In this document: in pieces, positions 10,572 to 24,191 of the stretch
Numbering within the stretch: the stretch's first letter is position 1
Layout of the letters: the number at the start of each line of letters is the position of its first letter
DNA from: Gibbula magus
Taxonomy: Eukaryota > Mollusca > Gastropoda > Trochida > Trochidae
Assembly: GCA_936450465.1 (NCBI GenBank)
Contig: OW388305.1
Coordinates: 40,810,687 to 40,874,686 of the forward strand
DNA length: 64,000 nt
Direction of reading: 5' to 3'
Notes under the pieces: generated by a model
Told to the model about the DNA's origin: nothing
Database searches by the model: none
Seen by the model: only the letters and a program-made list of their open reading frames with translations
Translations under genes and position numbers: made by a program

Positions 10572-11294
10572 TCATATCATAATCCTATGTATATATGTTT
10601 CAATGTGTATATATTATAATAATAATTGTAATAACCGTAAGCTAGGTTGCAGGCTGGATGCTAAAGCTACAAAAACCGAGAGAGAAGGAAACATACAAAA
10701 GCTTTTTAAAAAAGGGATTTTGGATTAAAAATGCATTTTGTTAATCGTACATCAAAATATTGCATAATATATCTGTTGGTTTATGTTAATTGTAAATGCT
10801 GTAATATATATGTGATGTAATTCTGAATGCTACAAAAGCCTGTTTTACACCCGTTTGAAAAGCTGGCAAAAAGCAGTATAAAAACATAAACTTTCTTACC
10901 TTCGGATGTACAATAATTGATTTTTTTACTCATGAATGTTTCTATTGATAGCACGTTTAATTATTTTCATTTGAGAAAGAAATATTCAAGTCCTCAAACG
11001 GTTAGCTCTAAAACGTCTTGACCATTCATATCAGCAGTTTAATATCATGTATGACTTTGTCTATTGAATATCCGTAGTGATGTGTTTTCTTCATTCAACT
11101 GCAAAGTGGATTTGAAGTTTTTTTAAAAATCATTTACATTAACCTTGATTTCGCAAACACAACAGGAAGCTTCCATAACGAGATCTCTTCCAAATCCACT
11201 TAAGATTCTGCTAATACTGGAAAAGAAAGGTGTCAAGTCAAATAATTTAACATAGTTTCATAGTTGTGGACGTTTTTGGAAAGCTTGGGTGTTC
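10572..11294. other. Non-coding spacer between two SINEs
   Basis: A+T-rich, no gene or repeat recognised. Confidence 0.4.
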
Positions 11295-11584
11295 TCAGGG
11301 GGCGAGATAGCGAGTTAGCGCGCTTGAGGATCAGAGGCCCTTGGTTCGAATCTCGTCAGGGGCGCGGTAACTTTGACTGCTGTGGAGGTGTGGATGTAAT
11401 GCTACACTGAATGTCAGCGCGGTACCACCCATTGTTCGCTAGTTCCAATCGTTGTTCGCAGGTGCCACTGCAATGCAATAGTCACCATGTCGTTGGGGGC
11501 TTTCTCCCTGCAATAATACTAGCAGCCATGATATAAGTAAAATACTTTTGAAAGTGCTGTTAAACCCGTACTCAATTCACCTGG
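11295..11584 (+). mobile_element. tRNA-headed SINE
   Basis: Head GGGGGCGAGATAGCG, B box GGTTCGAATC, tail GAAAGTGCTGTTAAACCCG. Flanked by CTTGGGTGTTCT on the left and CCTGGGTGTTCT on the right, a near-perfect target duplication. Confidence 0.85.
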
Positions 11585-12294
11585 GTGTTCTTAAGCACGT
11601 GTCTTATCTCAATTCTACTACTGTATCGTGTCATTAAACTATTATGAATCTGAGCTCATGGAAGCTCAATTAAATATATATATATCGGGATACCAAAAAC
11701 AACATAACTGACTTTACTTAAAATATCAACAGGTGACTTTTACGGAGTAGTTGGAAAAAGAGGATAGATTACATACGACTTCGGATCAAGAATCGTCTTA
11801 CTCCCATGAAGGTACACTGTTTATGTATGAAAGTTCGTGATTTATAAGCCACATTAGCAGACCAACTTTGTCCCTACAATAATACTATCCTCAAACCATA
11901 TAAGTTACATTTATTTAAAACAGTATTTGAATCCTGCGTGTTTGACGTCATGTCATTAGGAAATAAGATAGTCATCAAGTTTAAATGTTCTTTAACATTA
12001 CACATATCAAAATGGCAAACTTTCCATTTCAATGACAAAGTCAGAACTAAGAGTTGGTTTTCAAAGAACATCCACATTAGAAGAAAAACATGCTGTAACA
12101 TGTGCCCAGTGAGACTTACAGGATCTCTTTGTATGGCTTACACACATCAATGGTGGATAATTCGAGAACGAGTTTACTGATAAAAGGTCCAAGTAGAGTA
12201 TAGGAACGCCTATCCCCGGTGACCAATGATGGTAATAAACAAGTCTCGCCTTCAAACTTGTAATATGTCTCTGGTTGTACAGCGAAGATGTATA
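11585..12294. other. Non-coding spacer
   Basis: Small open frames only, with no recognisable protein on either strand. Confidence 0.4.
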
Positions 12295-12607
12295 GTGAGT
12301 GAGTGAGTGAGTTAGGGTTTAACGCCGCTTTCAAGAGTATTTCACTTATATCACAGCTGCTAGTATTATTGCAAAGCCCGCAACTCCATGTGGCTATGCA
12401 TTGTGGTGAAACCTGCTAGCAACGACTGGAACTAGCGAACCATGGGTGGTTCTACGTTGAAATTCAGTGTAGCATTGCACCCAAACCTTACTGCTTGTAG
12501 AACAGTTCTCTACTGCAGACAAAGTTGCCGTGCCCCTGGCGGGATTCGAACCCTGCACCTCTTGATCCAAAGCCGAACGTGCTAACCACTGCGCTATCCC
12601 GCCCGCC
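12295..12607 (-). mobile_element. Full-length tRNA-headed SINE
   Basis: On the minus strand: GGCGGGATAGCGCAGTGGTT (A box), GGGTTCGAATCCC-type B box, body, GCGGCGTTAAACCC, then CACTCACTCACTCAC tail. Flanked by CGAAGATGTATA (12283) and CGAAGATTTATA (12608), a 12-bp target duplication with one change. Confidence 0.93.
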
Positions 12608-12619
12608 CGAAGATTTATA

Positions 12620-15600
12620 ATGACAAAATTAAACAAAGCATGCTGATAGATTAGGCTTGCAAGGTCAGTTTGTTTGGCTTATATACTTCGAGGGTGAGAC
12701 ATGAGAGTGTGGGTTTCCTGTTGAAAAGTCCCTGTGATGATATAGTGTAATGTATTACAAAAGCAAACACCTGTAACCGAGAATGGTAATAATCAATCTC
12801 GTCTTTAGCATCATGACATGTGTATGCAGACAAAATTAAGTAGGTCCTCTGTTGATTAATTGCTAAGTCCTCTGTTAATTCTCGCAGTGAAGCACACTTG
12901 GATATCTATATATAATGTCGCTATTATAGTCGTCTACAAAACAACACATTTCTTGATGATAACGCATAATGCTTAATAAGCCCGAAAATGCAGCGACTGA
13001 GATGAATCTGATTAAACCCAGTCTGAGCCCTGGAGGAAAGTGACACTTATGGTTAGGAAATATAGATGTTACGGATTGGAATCAATATCTGCTGTGACTA
13101 GTCATAGTTATGAATATCAGAAAAATAAAGAGCACGACAGTAAGAAATAGAATGGAACTATATATTTCTTTAAGTTTTAAAAATCCAGAATGAAAGTAAA
13201 ATAATATACGACGAGAGTGTCGCTTATCAAATACATTGTGTATGAAATCGGTAGTGATACACTGTCGTGCATCATAGGCTAACGTCTTTAAAATCTCATG
13301 TAGCCTACTTGTTACGTATATCTGAACGATGCAAAAAGTAAGATTACAACAAATAAGATTACAACGTCTACTTATTCTAGTCGATGAGACATGGCTAACA
13401 AGCAAAAAAATCAATCAGTTTCCGGTTGGAGATCAAAGAATACTCAGTGGACTATAATCACATCACTGTGTTAAACACCCATAATGACTTTACTATCTTT
13501 GAGGTCTATCTGCAACTACAATTGTTATAAATATTGTTTTATAACTGAGGTAAATCAATATCCTAAAATGATGATTGATGATGAATGAGATGTTGAATGT
13601 GTATAGTTACATTTTAAGCAAGCTGTTTTACGCTTTGTTATGTAGAGATACGTTCCAACGGTTATCCCTACCTTTTTGGCAGTGCCCTTACATTTAAAAA
13701 TGTACCTCATGGATCTCATTATTTAAATGACTGACTTTGCTAGCTCTGTTGTATGGACATTTTGAAATAAGAAATATTTTCAACATAATTTATTTCTGGG
13801 AGTTTAATTCGTTGAGGCATCCTTGCTGACGGATGTCACGAAAAATAAAAAAGAGTCCTATTTCACTCTCTTACCTCGCCTATTTTACTAAAAGGCATTA
13901 TTATAAAAAAAAAAGTGAACAACAATGTTTTTTGTCCAAAGATAGGTTAGATAAATGTGCATCTAAGGAAACCATGTAACTATTTTCTAGTCCATTTTAC
14001 TACTCAATTTATTGCATCATAGCTTACATTTGTATATTTTCTTGTGATTGTTCTTCTCGCTTTAGTTGCTTTAACGCTTAAATGCTTGACAAAGTTTATA
14101 TCAGTTTTATGAATATTAGTCTTTATATCATTTAATAAAGCATAAGCATGGATAATTGAATTAATTACAACGTTCACAGTCAGAAATTACTCTGATACTC
14201 TGATGCAAAAAGTTCTGACAGGAACCGTAATATGGAGGAATAGATTTTCACTGACATTTGAACCATTAGAAAAAGGGGGCTCAGATGATTAAAACAAAAC
14301 AGTGTCATGTTTATTTTCAATCTAAAAGCTTTGACATTGAATGTTTTGCTCAAAAATATCTTAAGGGATCGTGTTTAGAGATCCTGCTTGACAGAGCTTA
14401 ACTTGAAGTAATTAACGATGTTTTGTAGTAAGTTGTTTTGCTGAGATGCGTTGATGAAATTAATAGAAACTTGTAATCTGCCTCTTTCGAAGTAGCAATA
14501 CATCTGGTTGACTTGTTGATTGTATGCCTAAAAAATATTAAATAAACATTTAAACACTAAGAATATAAAATACAATAGTTTACGTCATACGGTATGAAAA
14601 TTATGTATGTCACATGTTTATTTTCCTGCATACGTACATAAAACAATTAAGGTATAGAAAACCTGTGTAAAAATATCTTTGTCATCAACACGCATCGCAT
14701 TGTCTCAATCAATGTATGCTTTTCAGTGTGTTAGAATACTGCCGATACAGATTGCTTGTTGACAGCATACTTGTTGTTATTGTAGAAATTGCATTACCCC
14801 ATTTCAAATATAAACATGTACTCACAATATGTTTAAAGATAACAGTATTTGTTCACTGCTTCACTTCCCGGATAGACCAATTTTACAATAGTGATTTCAA
14901 GCTTCTAATGCAAACTTTTCAATTATTGTGTAAGACAATGATTGGTTTTAAAGGCGCCTAAATCAATATGTTCCTGAAAATACTTGCTATTCTTAATTTC
15001 CTGTGCACGATATTTTACCATTCATGAAAGTATCTGATCCCTTCACGAGATATTTGACATTTAATGTAAGTTCCTTCACTAAAGTACTAATGTTTTCATT
15101 AGTTTAAACACATTAGCGGTGATGTCATAACGATTCTTGCGTAATAATAGTAGTGGAGAAGAAGTGGGCGATAACATGATGCCATATAAGCAATTAATCT
15201 TTTAGAAAATATCTCTTGTATATACTTCTCGCCACAGAAGCCATGTATTCATATTAATTATGAATATATGATACAAATATTTGTCCTTGGCAGTATCATG
15301 CACTTCAATGTTACTTTATGTCATAGTTTATAAAGGTTTAATGTTTGATTGAGAACTCCTTAAGACATCCTTCTGTCCATATTAATTGATTGATATAAAC
15401 TATATATATTTTCCTTTAAATAATAACATCATTTGAATTTGTATAGTTTAAATAATGATCAAAATTGAAAGATGTATTTGTGTAGAGGACTTAATTATAT
15501 AAAAATGTATTTCATGCATTTGCACAAGGCGAAGAGTCAGGTATTGCTCTCTCTTTTTAATGATGAACAAAAGTAAGAAATCAATAACTCCCAAATTTTT

Positions 15601-18519
15601 GGCTTTTTGATATGACCATATGGGAATCAGCTTTCCATCCAAGCCTCATCACCGGCAATAGGATACTAAGAGTGCAGTGATCACACTTAGGAAGATATAT
15701 CTCTGATGTAACATCATGAAACATACAAATCGTTAGTGTCATGTGAAAACAAAAATAGTTCCTTATTGCTGGGTTACTTACGAATGTAGCTGTAAGGTAT
15801 TGTCCAAATGTACATCAACGTATTCACTTGCAACATCCCATGTTAAAATACAATTGCAAAACTATTAAGTTATACTGCTAACGTAAAATAGGTCCATTGC
15901 TCTAATTCTGTACCCATTAGAGATTGAGATAACATCAACATTTAATTGCTTACTCCGTGAAAGAATGTATTAAAGGTACACATTAAGTGACACTGCTGAG
16001 GTAAATAAGTCATTGCTCTATTTCTACATCCATTAGAAATTGGATAAATATGAATATTTCCTTTCGTACTTACATTAACCAATTTGGTGACACTGGCAGT
16101 ATAATAAGTCTTAAGGATAAGCATTGTCCTTTGTGTGCAGTCACAACAGAGCCCAATTATCATATGTGTTCTATTCATTTGCGCTTGTCCAAAATATGGT
16201 CAAAGTTGAATCGGCAACTCATGAGGTGTCTTAAAAGCATGTATATTTAAATAAACTGCTTATAGCTAAATGAATGACAGACAATAAAACCAAACTGGGC
16301 TTGTCATAAAATGCTGCCAGAAAAACAGCCTGAGAAAGATGAGATCACCATAATCTATTGGAAAACCATGAAATCAGATCTCAACTTAACTTTATTGCTT
16401 ACATAAAACGTTATCGCGGAGATATCCAATATCAATTTTAAGGTTCTTTGATGATGTGAGTCAAAGACTCTACTTGTGAAAGAGTGATGAGGACATTCGC
16501 TCCTAGAATAGAGTATGTGCCCTTTAATCATTTGATCAATACATACTGGGAATTATAACTTATGTGTGAAAATAAATTTGCAAAATATTGACATTCTGTA
16601 GGTTTCTGCTATGGATACAGCTAGATTTAGTTTGTGTGCTTACATTTTTATGTATTTATTTTGTCACTGAAAAAGATTATTTATTCCATACTCAAGGATT
16701 CTGTTTAGAAGTGTTCATCCACATGTAAAAATAAGCTTGGTTGTTTCAATAACTTGAATTTGGTAGAGAAACTGATCATGGAGTAACATTTAAACATTCG
16801 AAATGTGGTCAACAACTTAGAAATGATAATGCAGCTTGAGATCATATTTTATCCATCTGATGTGAAACTAGCTAAAGTGTTTAAAGAAGTAACCTTGCAA
16901 ATTGTCTTGCAAATTAAAATCTTTAATTTTGTCATGGAAAAATGTTTATTTATTTCAAATTGTGTACCCGTCATATAGAATTTGTTTATTTTGTTTATGT
17001 ACAATTTTGTTTTTGTGATTGGCAATTCTGTACTTTTGATTAAACTGGGCATGTGGCTACTTTACGGAAACAGCTCTCCATCTTACTAAACCATTGATGA
17101 ATGAAACAGTGTTTCACAAAGACTTAATCAGACCTTGTATTCAGTTGTAGAACACGATGCTGATTAATTACCCAAGATGATTAAGGGAATGTGTTGTTTA
17201 CAATTGAGGTGAAAATTGGATCAAATGTGTGAATCTTTGAATAATGAATTGATATATCTTATCAATTGACTTTAGTACACTTGCAGTCATGTTGAACTGG
17301 TAAAACGTGATTACAAAGAGAGTTTTATAATTAAAAAAACCCACAAAATTACAGGAATGTTTTAAAGAAAGAGATACCCTCACAGAGTAGTATTCATAAT
17401 TAATAAATGTGACGTTAAGAATAATAAGTGTCTAATTTTAAAACACATTGGTATAGTAAATACTAAATACTATGTTACGTCGTGCACAATCCAGAACTGA
17501 CGCATTTTCTTCAAACATTTCTGAAAAAGGCTGATATTCAGTAATATGTGACATACATATAAAGAATAATTTTCAACATAAATATGTCGACATGGACGTC
17601 AGTTTATATATTAAATAATGTATTCTTACACAGCTCTAATCTAAAACGTCACATCAGTCAACAATGTGAGATTTCGTATCACTTGCGAGAAGTTGGAAGC
17701 AAATAAGGCTTAATGGTAACATCATCGACAGTTAAATATTAAAACAGTTGCATGGTCCTTTCATCCTAACACAACCACATCAAAGAGATGCAGCAGATGT
17801 TATAGACAGCGGTAGAAGACACTTTGTCTCAAAAATTGATAATCTTTTAATGTGTGAAATATTTCTTAAATACTTGGTAATGGACAGATTCGAGAAATGG
17901 ACGATTTATGACGGAGGAAATATCTTCTTAAATAATTGGACTAAAAATAATCACGTTAACCGTTCTCCAGTTATCGATTTTAACAGTACAAGTTGAATTG
18001 CCTGGTTAACAATTAAATATTAATAAAATAATCAAATAAGTTTACATGATGGGCAATTAGGTACAATTTTGTAGGCGATAATATTATTTCAATTACCAAT
18101 TTTTATTAGTTGGGGATATACATCATTGAATACATATTTATTTATTCCACATAACATATCGTCATCAAAGGATAGTATATGTACATGATCTAAAATATAT
18201 AGAAACGTGTATTGTGATTATTGGTACTCAACAATCAAACTATCTGAATGATATACTATGAACATATGACATGATATAATTCGTCTGTGTGATTTATGCC
18301 TCTTAATTTAATATGAAACAAAGGATCGATTTTTTTTCAAACCCAATTCAGAAGAGCCAGTGAGTGCTAATTTCTGGTCTCTTACAGTTAACAAACTGGT
18401 TATTGCCATGAACTGTTAAACACGTTTTGGACACCATCAATCTTCCAAATTCATTAATGGTGTATTTGTTGTGTGGTGTGATCAAAGTATCGTTACTTTT
18501 ACCCACGAGTGTACAATTA
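12620..18519. other. 5.9-kb A+T-rich gene desert
   Basis: No coding region, tRNA or recognisable transposon. The only structure I see is a weak two-copy repeat at 15865-16075. Open frames here are short and look like chance. Confidence 0.5.
15865..16075 (+). repeat. Two diverged copies of an approximately 115-bp unit
   Basis: Both copies share ATTAAGT..ACTGCT..GTAAA..TCATTGCTCTA.TTCT..CCATTAGA.ATTG followed by a ..CTTAC end. Confidence 0.5.
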
Positions 18520-18657
18520 GGAGATAAACATACTGTGTTTGAAAATCTTAATTTAATTTAAAGTCGAACGGGCAGCGTGAGACTTTAAATGGATAATTTA
18601 GAGCTATAATATTTCAGTAATATGCCGCTGATTTTCAAACACAGTATGTTTATCTCC
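18520..18657. mobile_element. 138-bp MITE-like element with perfect 28-bp inverted ends
   Basis: The arm starting GGAGATAAACATACTGTGTT at 18520-18547 is perfectly inverted at 18630-18657. The 82-bp middle has no coding content. No clear target duplication (ATTA on the left, ATTC on the right). Confidence 0.8.
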
Positions 18658-19973
18658 ATTCCACCATATCAACGATTTAGTATTGAACTATATTCAGACG
18701 CATTGAATCGGTAGTGATTTGTCATTCGACACCGTGCAGTAATTCCATTGCCCCACATTTACAAATATATGACATATTTGGTAATCTCGAATGATGCAGC
18801 TTGTTACAGGGCTTCGTCAAAAAGGGAGGTCACTCTATTCTTGAGATCTAGAGGATAGCGTTTTGCAATCGGCGTCAGCGTTCGGGATAATTTCTGCAGT
18901 ATTTTCAAAATTGACATAGGTAGTATTGCGTCAATTTTGTAAATAAAGTTTTAGGTAAGTTAATTCTACATTCCGACAGTTTCCGGCTGATATACTGTCC
19001 GGTTTTAACCCTTTTGTCATCCGTATTGAGTTTATTCAAGAACGTTTCTGCAATGCCAAGTTGTTGAATGACAGATCTCTTGCATTTACTGCATTATTAA
19101 TTTTCGCCGTTTCGGGTTTCGATTGGTTTCAGATTTATTATAAAAATTATTAATATATGTCATTTTGTACACAGTAAAGCTCATTTAAAAAATATTCGAG
19201 CCGACAAGTATTCGGAGAATTAATGCATTCGTTATTTTTGCCTGGTATTCTTACGCAAAAGACAAAGTAAACAGAGCACTGTATAACTAAATTATACCGT
19301 CTCTGATTTTTCACAGTAGCCAATCAGAAACGACTACTTCGCAAAGTTATGGTAGAATGCATGTTAATTATATAAAGAGAGCAAACTGGCTACTTATCCT
19401 CATCAAAGTTGCGTGTTAAATAACCCCTGAAAATAATAAGCAGATGAAAGGGGAGATATTTTTTCCTGAATTGCTAATATGTAACATTAAGTGGCTCAAT
19501 AAATGTCAAGTGAATGCAATTTCCTCTAAGCTAATGTATAGATCTAATAAAAACTTAACATATATTTTGTTTCAAGCTAGGATGTACATGGTTTCAAAGG
19601 ACCCAGTAAATACATAATGCTCTTAGCTTAATTTAAATAAATCTGAGTTAGATGTTTATTTAATGTACGTATGGTATAACAAGCACTCCGAATGAAACAC
19701 AAATCATCTCTTCATAATGTTATAAAATGGCAAATATATTTGAATGAAGGTAACATTTTAAGAATTGTCATTTTCTTTCACTGATTGCTTCACTTGGCGC
19801 CCATTTGTTCCAACTAACTTCAGGAAATACATTTCACCATACCATTCTTTTATTGGACTTAAGGGCGCTGTACCACGCCGTTCATCCTGAAATAAAGGGC
19901 TCTCACAAAAAGATAAATGAATGTTACCAATGGATTAATAATAATCCTGAACTAGGATTGCCACAGGCAATAC
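18658..19973. other. Non-coding stretch
   Basis: No gene recognised. TAGCCAATCAGAAACGA at 19317-19333 recurs at 32836-32852, suggesting a shared dispersed repeat. Confidence 0.4.
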
Positions 19974-21406
19974 TTAGGTCTTCAAGACTTCTTATTCACC
20001 AGTTTCTCTGCTTTAAAATGAGCTATCAAACATGTCTCTATCTTCAATAGTTTTTTTTACAAAAATTCTCCAAAGACAACACCCATCTGAAAATGGAACA
20101 TTCGCTTATGAATAGACCCCGACATGATCTTTCTCACGAGAAAGACAAAATTGTTAATATTTTATTACTTAGTTGCAACAAAGAAAATATTGTGCTTTAA
20201 TTTCCACTTAAGTAGATGTAATTATTATTTCGATTGCATACATAAGTAATGCATCATCTTTTTCTGAATATTCAAGAAAATACTCTCAATTGCTTAAATC
20301 TTGACCCCTAGACAACGTTTGCCATGTTCGGAGCTTAACTATCAACTTCTTGATGAAAGGCTTCAACAGAAAAGGTGTTGTTCTTGAATTTTTGCATCAG
20401 GAGGTATTAATACAATGAAATTATCTCAATTGGTTAATCAGTTATGATCCTTTGAACTTTTCTGAAAATGGCGATTTTCGAAAAATTACAATATTCTATG
20501 ACATGTCACATGTAAAGTGTGACAAATAAGTGCTTGAAAATTGCTGTCCTTAATTACATGATATATCTCCTTCAAAATGAGCTATTACACCTGTTGTTAT
20601 CTTTAGTGGCTTAAGATCGAAAATTCTTCGACAATTATGTCCTTCAAAAGTCCTCCAAACCACGAAATTTCATACATTTTGACAAATGCGATAATTGTGG
20701 CCTAACTATCGACTTTTACATGATATAGATCTGTTATTGAAATGTTAAGTAACCTATTTGGGTCAGATGACAATACATATCTTTGACATATCTTCATTTC
20801 TTACAGAGTAATGCCCCTTTAAACATGAGGTCGAAATTCGGTCTTTTTAAAAATGACCATGTTCAATGATGGATGATCAAAATTCTAGGATGAAATTAAA
20901 AAAGTCGACAACTACAACCCTCTGCAGAATTCGTTTATCTTTAAAATAAGCTATCATATGTATATGTACTCATAAAAGTGAAGGACGAGTAGGCTTTCTT
21001 AGACGCATAGCCTAGAGACCGCGAAAGTTCACCAAAAATTAAGTTTTTTCGAAATAGCAAAAAATCTATACATACGGCCGAAAAAATGTCACTAAATTTG
21101 TTTATGGGGAATGTTGTTGCGCACATTTTGGTGAAATTTTAAAGAAAATATATTCATTAGTATTCGAGCTATGAAGGTTTAAAGTTTTGACTTCAAAGGG
21201 AGATAACTCACGAAATAAGTCGAAAATCCAAAAAGTGGCTGGTTATTATCTAAGTTGGGTCACAGGCTATCATCCCTGAAAATTCCCTACGAATCGGCCC
21301 AGTGGTTACTTCAGAAAGCTCTGGACAAAAAAAGTGCAAAAAATAATAATAATGAAGAACCAGGATAATAACAATAGGTCTTCCAGACGTAGTCTTGAAG
21401 ACCTAA
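19974..21406. mobile_element. 1.43-kb element bounded by TTAGGTCTTCAAGACT inverted ends
   Basis: A perfect 16-bp inverted repeat, TTAGGTCTTCAAGACT at 19974-19989 and its complement at 21391-21406. The right end also contains its own small hairpin (AATAGGTCTTC against GAAGACCTA). The interior is non-coding and includes AAGGGAGATAACTCACG and an AATAATAATAATGAAGAACC stretch, a style seen in dispersed molluscan repeats. Non-autonomous; superfamily unknown. Confidence 0.55.
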
Positions 21407-23253
21407 AAATGAGTTCCAAAACGAATGTACATGGTTCTGTTAAGCCATGCAAGTCCAATTGAGCGGGCATTTTAAGGTGTTCACTGATGTAGCGATACCT
21501 TAACACTCAGTATAGAGTTTGAAATTGTTTAATAGGATGCAATGGTCAACCAATGGTCAAACTGATGCTTATACATCGAACCATTTTCTTCCAGCCGTTT
21601 TCTATGCATACGGATTATCGGAATGTGTAATGAGATGGTTTACCCTCTTAGCAATATACTGTATAAACATTAATGATAAATAGGAAACTTGAGAAAAAAT
21701 AATATGTAAAAACCTGCTACAACGTCTTGAATGTACCTCACCTTTAAATCACATTACAATCCACTTAAGGTATTACATATAACCATATTATTCATGTATA
21801 ATTATATGACTTGATGTACCTCGCCATGGCAATCAAAATTAGGAAATTTTGCATCAATCAAATCATGTCTAAAAGGGCAAATCAAGTTATGATCAATGGT
21901 TTGCTGGACCTTTCAGTTAATGAAATGAAGACTAATTCTAATATATAGATTTTATACATCTAATCCTTAATTCTGTTTTAGTTTTCTTACCTATTCATTT
22001 ATGTCTTAGTGCTCGTTGTTGTGAGATATGTTGTGATTTCATGTTTTGTTCTGTTATATGTGTTTTACGATGTAACCAAAATTTCCTTTGGGATAATATA
22101 GTATTATCTTATCTTATCTTATCTTAATATTAATGCTTTGCATCGAACTAGCAGTAATTTGCACTGGGAGTAATTTTGCCAGATTTCAGTATATGTACTC
22201 ACACCATTGATTTGACAAACTGGAGACAAATCCAATTGTTCAATTCATTTCCAACTCAATTTAAACATTGATCCAAGTATATTAATTATGGTATTGAATA
22301 AACTATTGAATGAACTATTGCACCACAATGGCATTACACTTTATCTAAAACATATTACATTACATAAACCGAAATCAAACCCTGAAAGTGCGTTTCCAAT
22401 AAAAGTTATTTTATCAAGATATCTGCAATGCTAAATATTAATTCTGAAAGCTAATTCATAATTTCAAATCTGACGTTAAAATGTATTGCCTGACCTTACG
22501 AATGACTAATAGCACACTTATTTTAAATAATATGTAAAACAAGAAAGTAACAGACAACAAGCTACACCAATGAAATATTTTGCGACAATGAATTAAATAC
22601 AAACATTACTTATACAAACACCGATAAGCTGTTTGTTGTTTGATCCAAAAGAACCAATGATTAATGATTTTAACTGCTTATCTTAGGGCAAATATTCACA
22701 TCCATCTTTTTACCAATAAAGACGTTGACTCACTTCATCAAAGAACCTTAAAACATGGACCTCCTTGGAAGTTTTGAGTGATGACATTTTACGTCCAGAT
22801 TATATACAGATGCATCCATAAACGTTGTTTACCAACGTGTGTATCTTCCTGCAAATATGTGAATTGGCTGTCACTGTGACGTCAATTAAATGACATCAAT
22901 TACAATGACACATGTTCATCCTATATCCATGTGTACAATAAATAAATAATAATAAATGTAATGAAAAAGAAGGAAGGGTCAACATTAAACAATTCAAATT
23001 TACTTAATTTTTAAATAAAACTGTAAATGGAGAACAAATGAGAAAATATCCCAGACAATTACATTACTTGAGATTTAGAGAAATAATTTATCTTACGTAG
23101 ATGATCATGATCACTTACTGAATATTTTATGAAAGATACTAAAAACTGGCCCCTGGTCATTTGAACAGCTGCCAAAGCTGTTACGCTTTATTGTGAGGTG
23201 TAAAATTAGAAAAATGTTATGTTATGAACGGTCTTTTTTCCGTCGCAAAAATA
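21407..23253. other. Non-coding stretch
   Basis: A+T-rich. Contains a short (TTATC)n microsatellite at 22103-22127 and nothing else I can support. Confidence 0.4.
22103..22127. repeat. (TTATC)n microsatellite
   Basis: Four to five perfect pentanucleotide copies. Confidence 0.9.
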
Positions 23254-23265
23254 CAGAATGATTGA

Positions 23266-23573
23266 GTGAGTGAGTGAGTTAGTGTTTAACGCCGCTTTCA
23301 AGAGTATTTCACTTATATCACGGCTGCTAGTATTATGGCAGGGAGAAAGCCCGCAACGCCATGTGGCTATGCATTGCGGTGAAACCTGCGAGCAACGGCT
23401 GGAACTAGCGAACCATGGGTGGTACTGCACTGAAATTCAATGTAGCATGTACCTGACTGCGTGTAGAACAGTTCTCTACTGCAGACAAAGTTGCCGTGCC
23501 CCTGGCGGGATTCGAACCCCGGACCTTTTGATCCGAAGCCGAACGCGCTAACCACTGCGCTATCCCGCCCCCC
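23266..23573 (-). mobile_element. Full-length tRNA-headed SINE
   Basis: Minus-strand copy with intact GCGCAGTGGTTAGCGCGTTC head and GGGGTTCGAATCCC B box. Perfect 12-bp target duplication CAGAATGATTGA at 23254-23265 and 23574-23585. Confidence 0.95.
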
Positions 23574-23852
23574 CAGAATGATTGATTTTGTTTTCACATT
23601 GATACGATGTCTTAAAGACATCCATCATTTCATGATGTTTTCACTTAGAAACAAGTTGGTAAACAAACTTTCGGGATGCTTTCGGTGTCTCAGTGCACTA
23701 TTTCCAGCGTGTTACCGTGTTATCAGCTTTACGAATGTCAACTTGCTAAAGGCTGGTAACGAAACAATTTACACATTGTTAGCGTAATGAAGTACGTGTT
23801 GTGGGTAACACCCTTCAGATGTTACAAATCAGGTTTGATCTGTTCATTTTAA

Positions 23853-24187
23853 AGGGGAAGTAGCAAGTTTTTTCGCTGAAATAAGTCGATGAAATGTATT
23901 TGGCGATGAAATGTATTTGGGAAATAATGTCACCTATAGTAAAACACCCTTCTCTCTTCGGAAAAGCCAAGGAAATCGTTTTTGTCATTCGAAAATAATA
24001 AAAATGTTTTCACATTAAAATGGTGGCCATGCAATTTTTGCTTTAAACGCAACATCGATTTTACCACTACGGATAATGTGTGTGTGTAATAACATGCTGT
24101 ACACTCTAAAATAAATTCAAATGACTATCATTATAAATGGGAAATTAGAAAAAAATTAATTATTGCAAAAAACGTGCTACAGCCCCT
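23853..24187. mobile_element. 335-bp MITE with TTAA target duplication
   Basis: Flanked by TTAA at 23849-23852 and 24188-24191. Inverted ends AGGGGAAGTAGCAAGTTTTTT (left) and complement of AGGGGCTGTAGCACGTTTTTT (right), three mismatches in 21. TTAA duplication is used by piggyBac and Kolobok families; ends starting AGGG fit Kolobok better, which is an inference. No coding content. Confidence 0.75.
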
Positions 24188-24191
24188 TTAA

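Noticed and set aside
12400..12600. Functional tRNA genes at SINE heads (A box and B box present)
   Set aside because: Each head continues directly into the same SINE body and tail; these are tRNA-derived promoters, not free tRNA genes.
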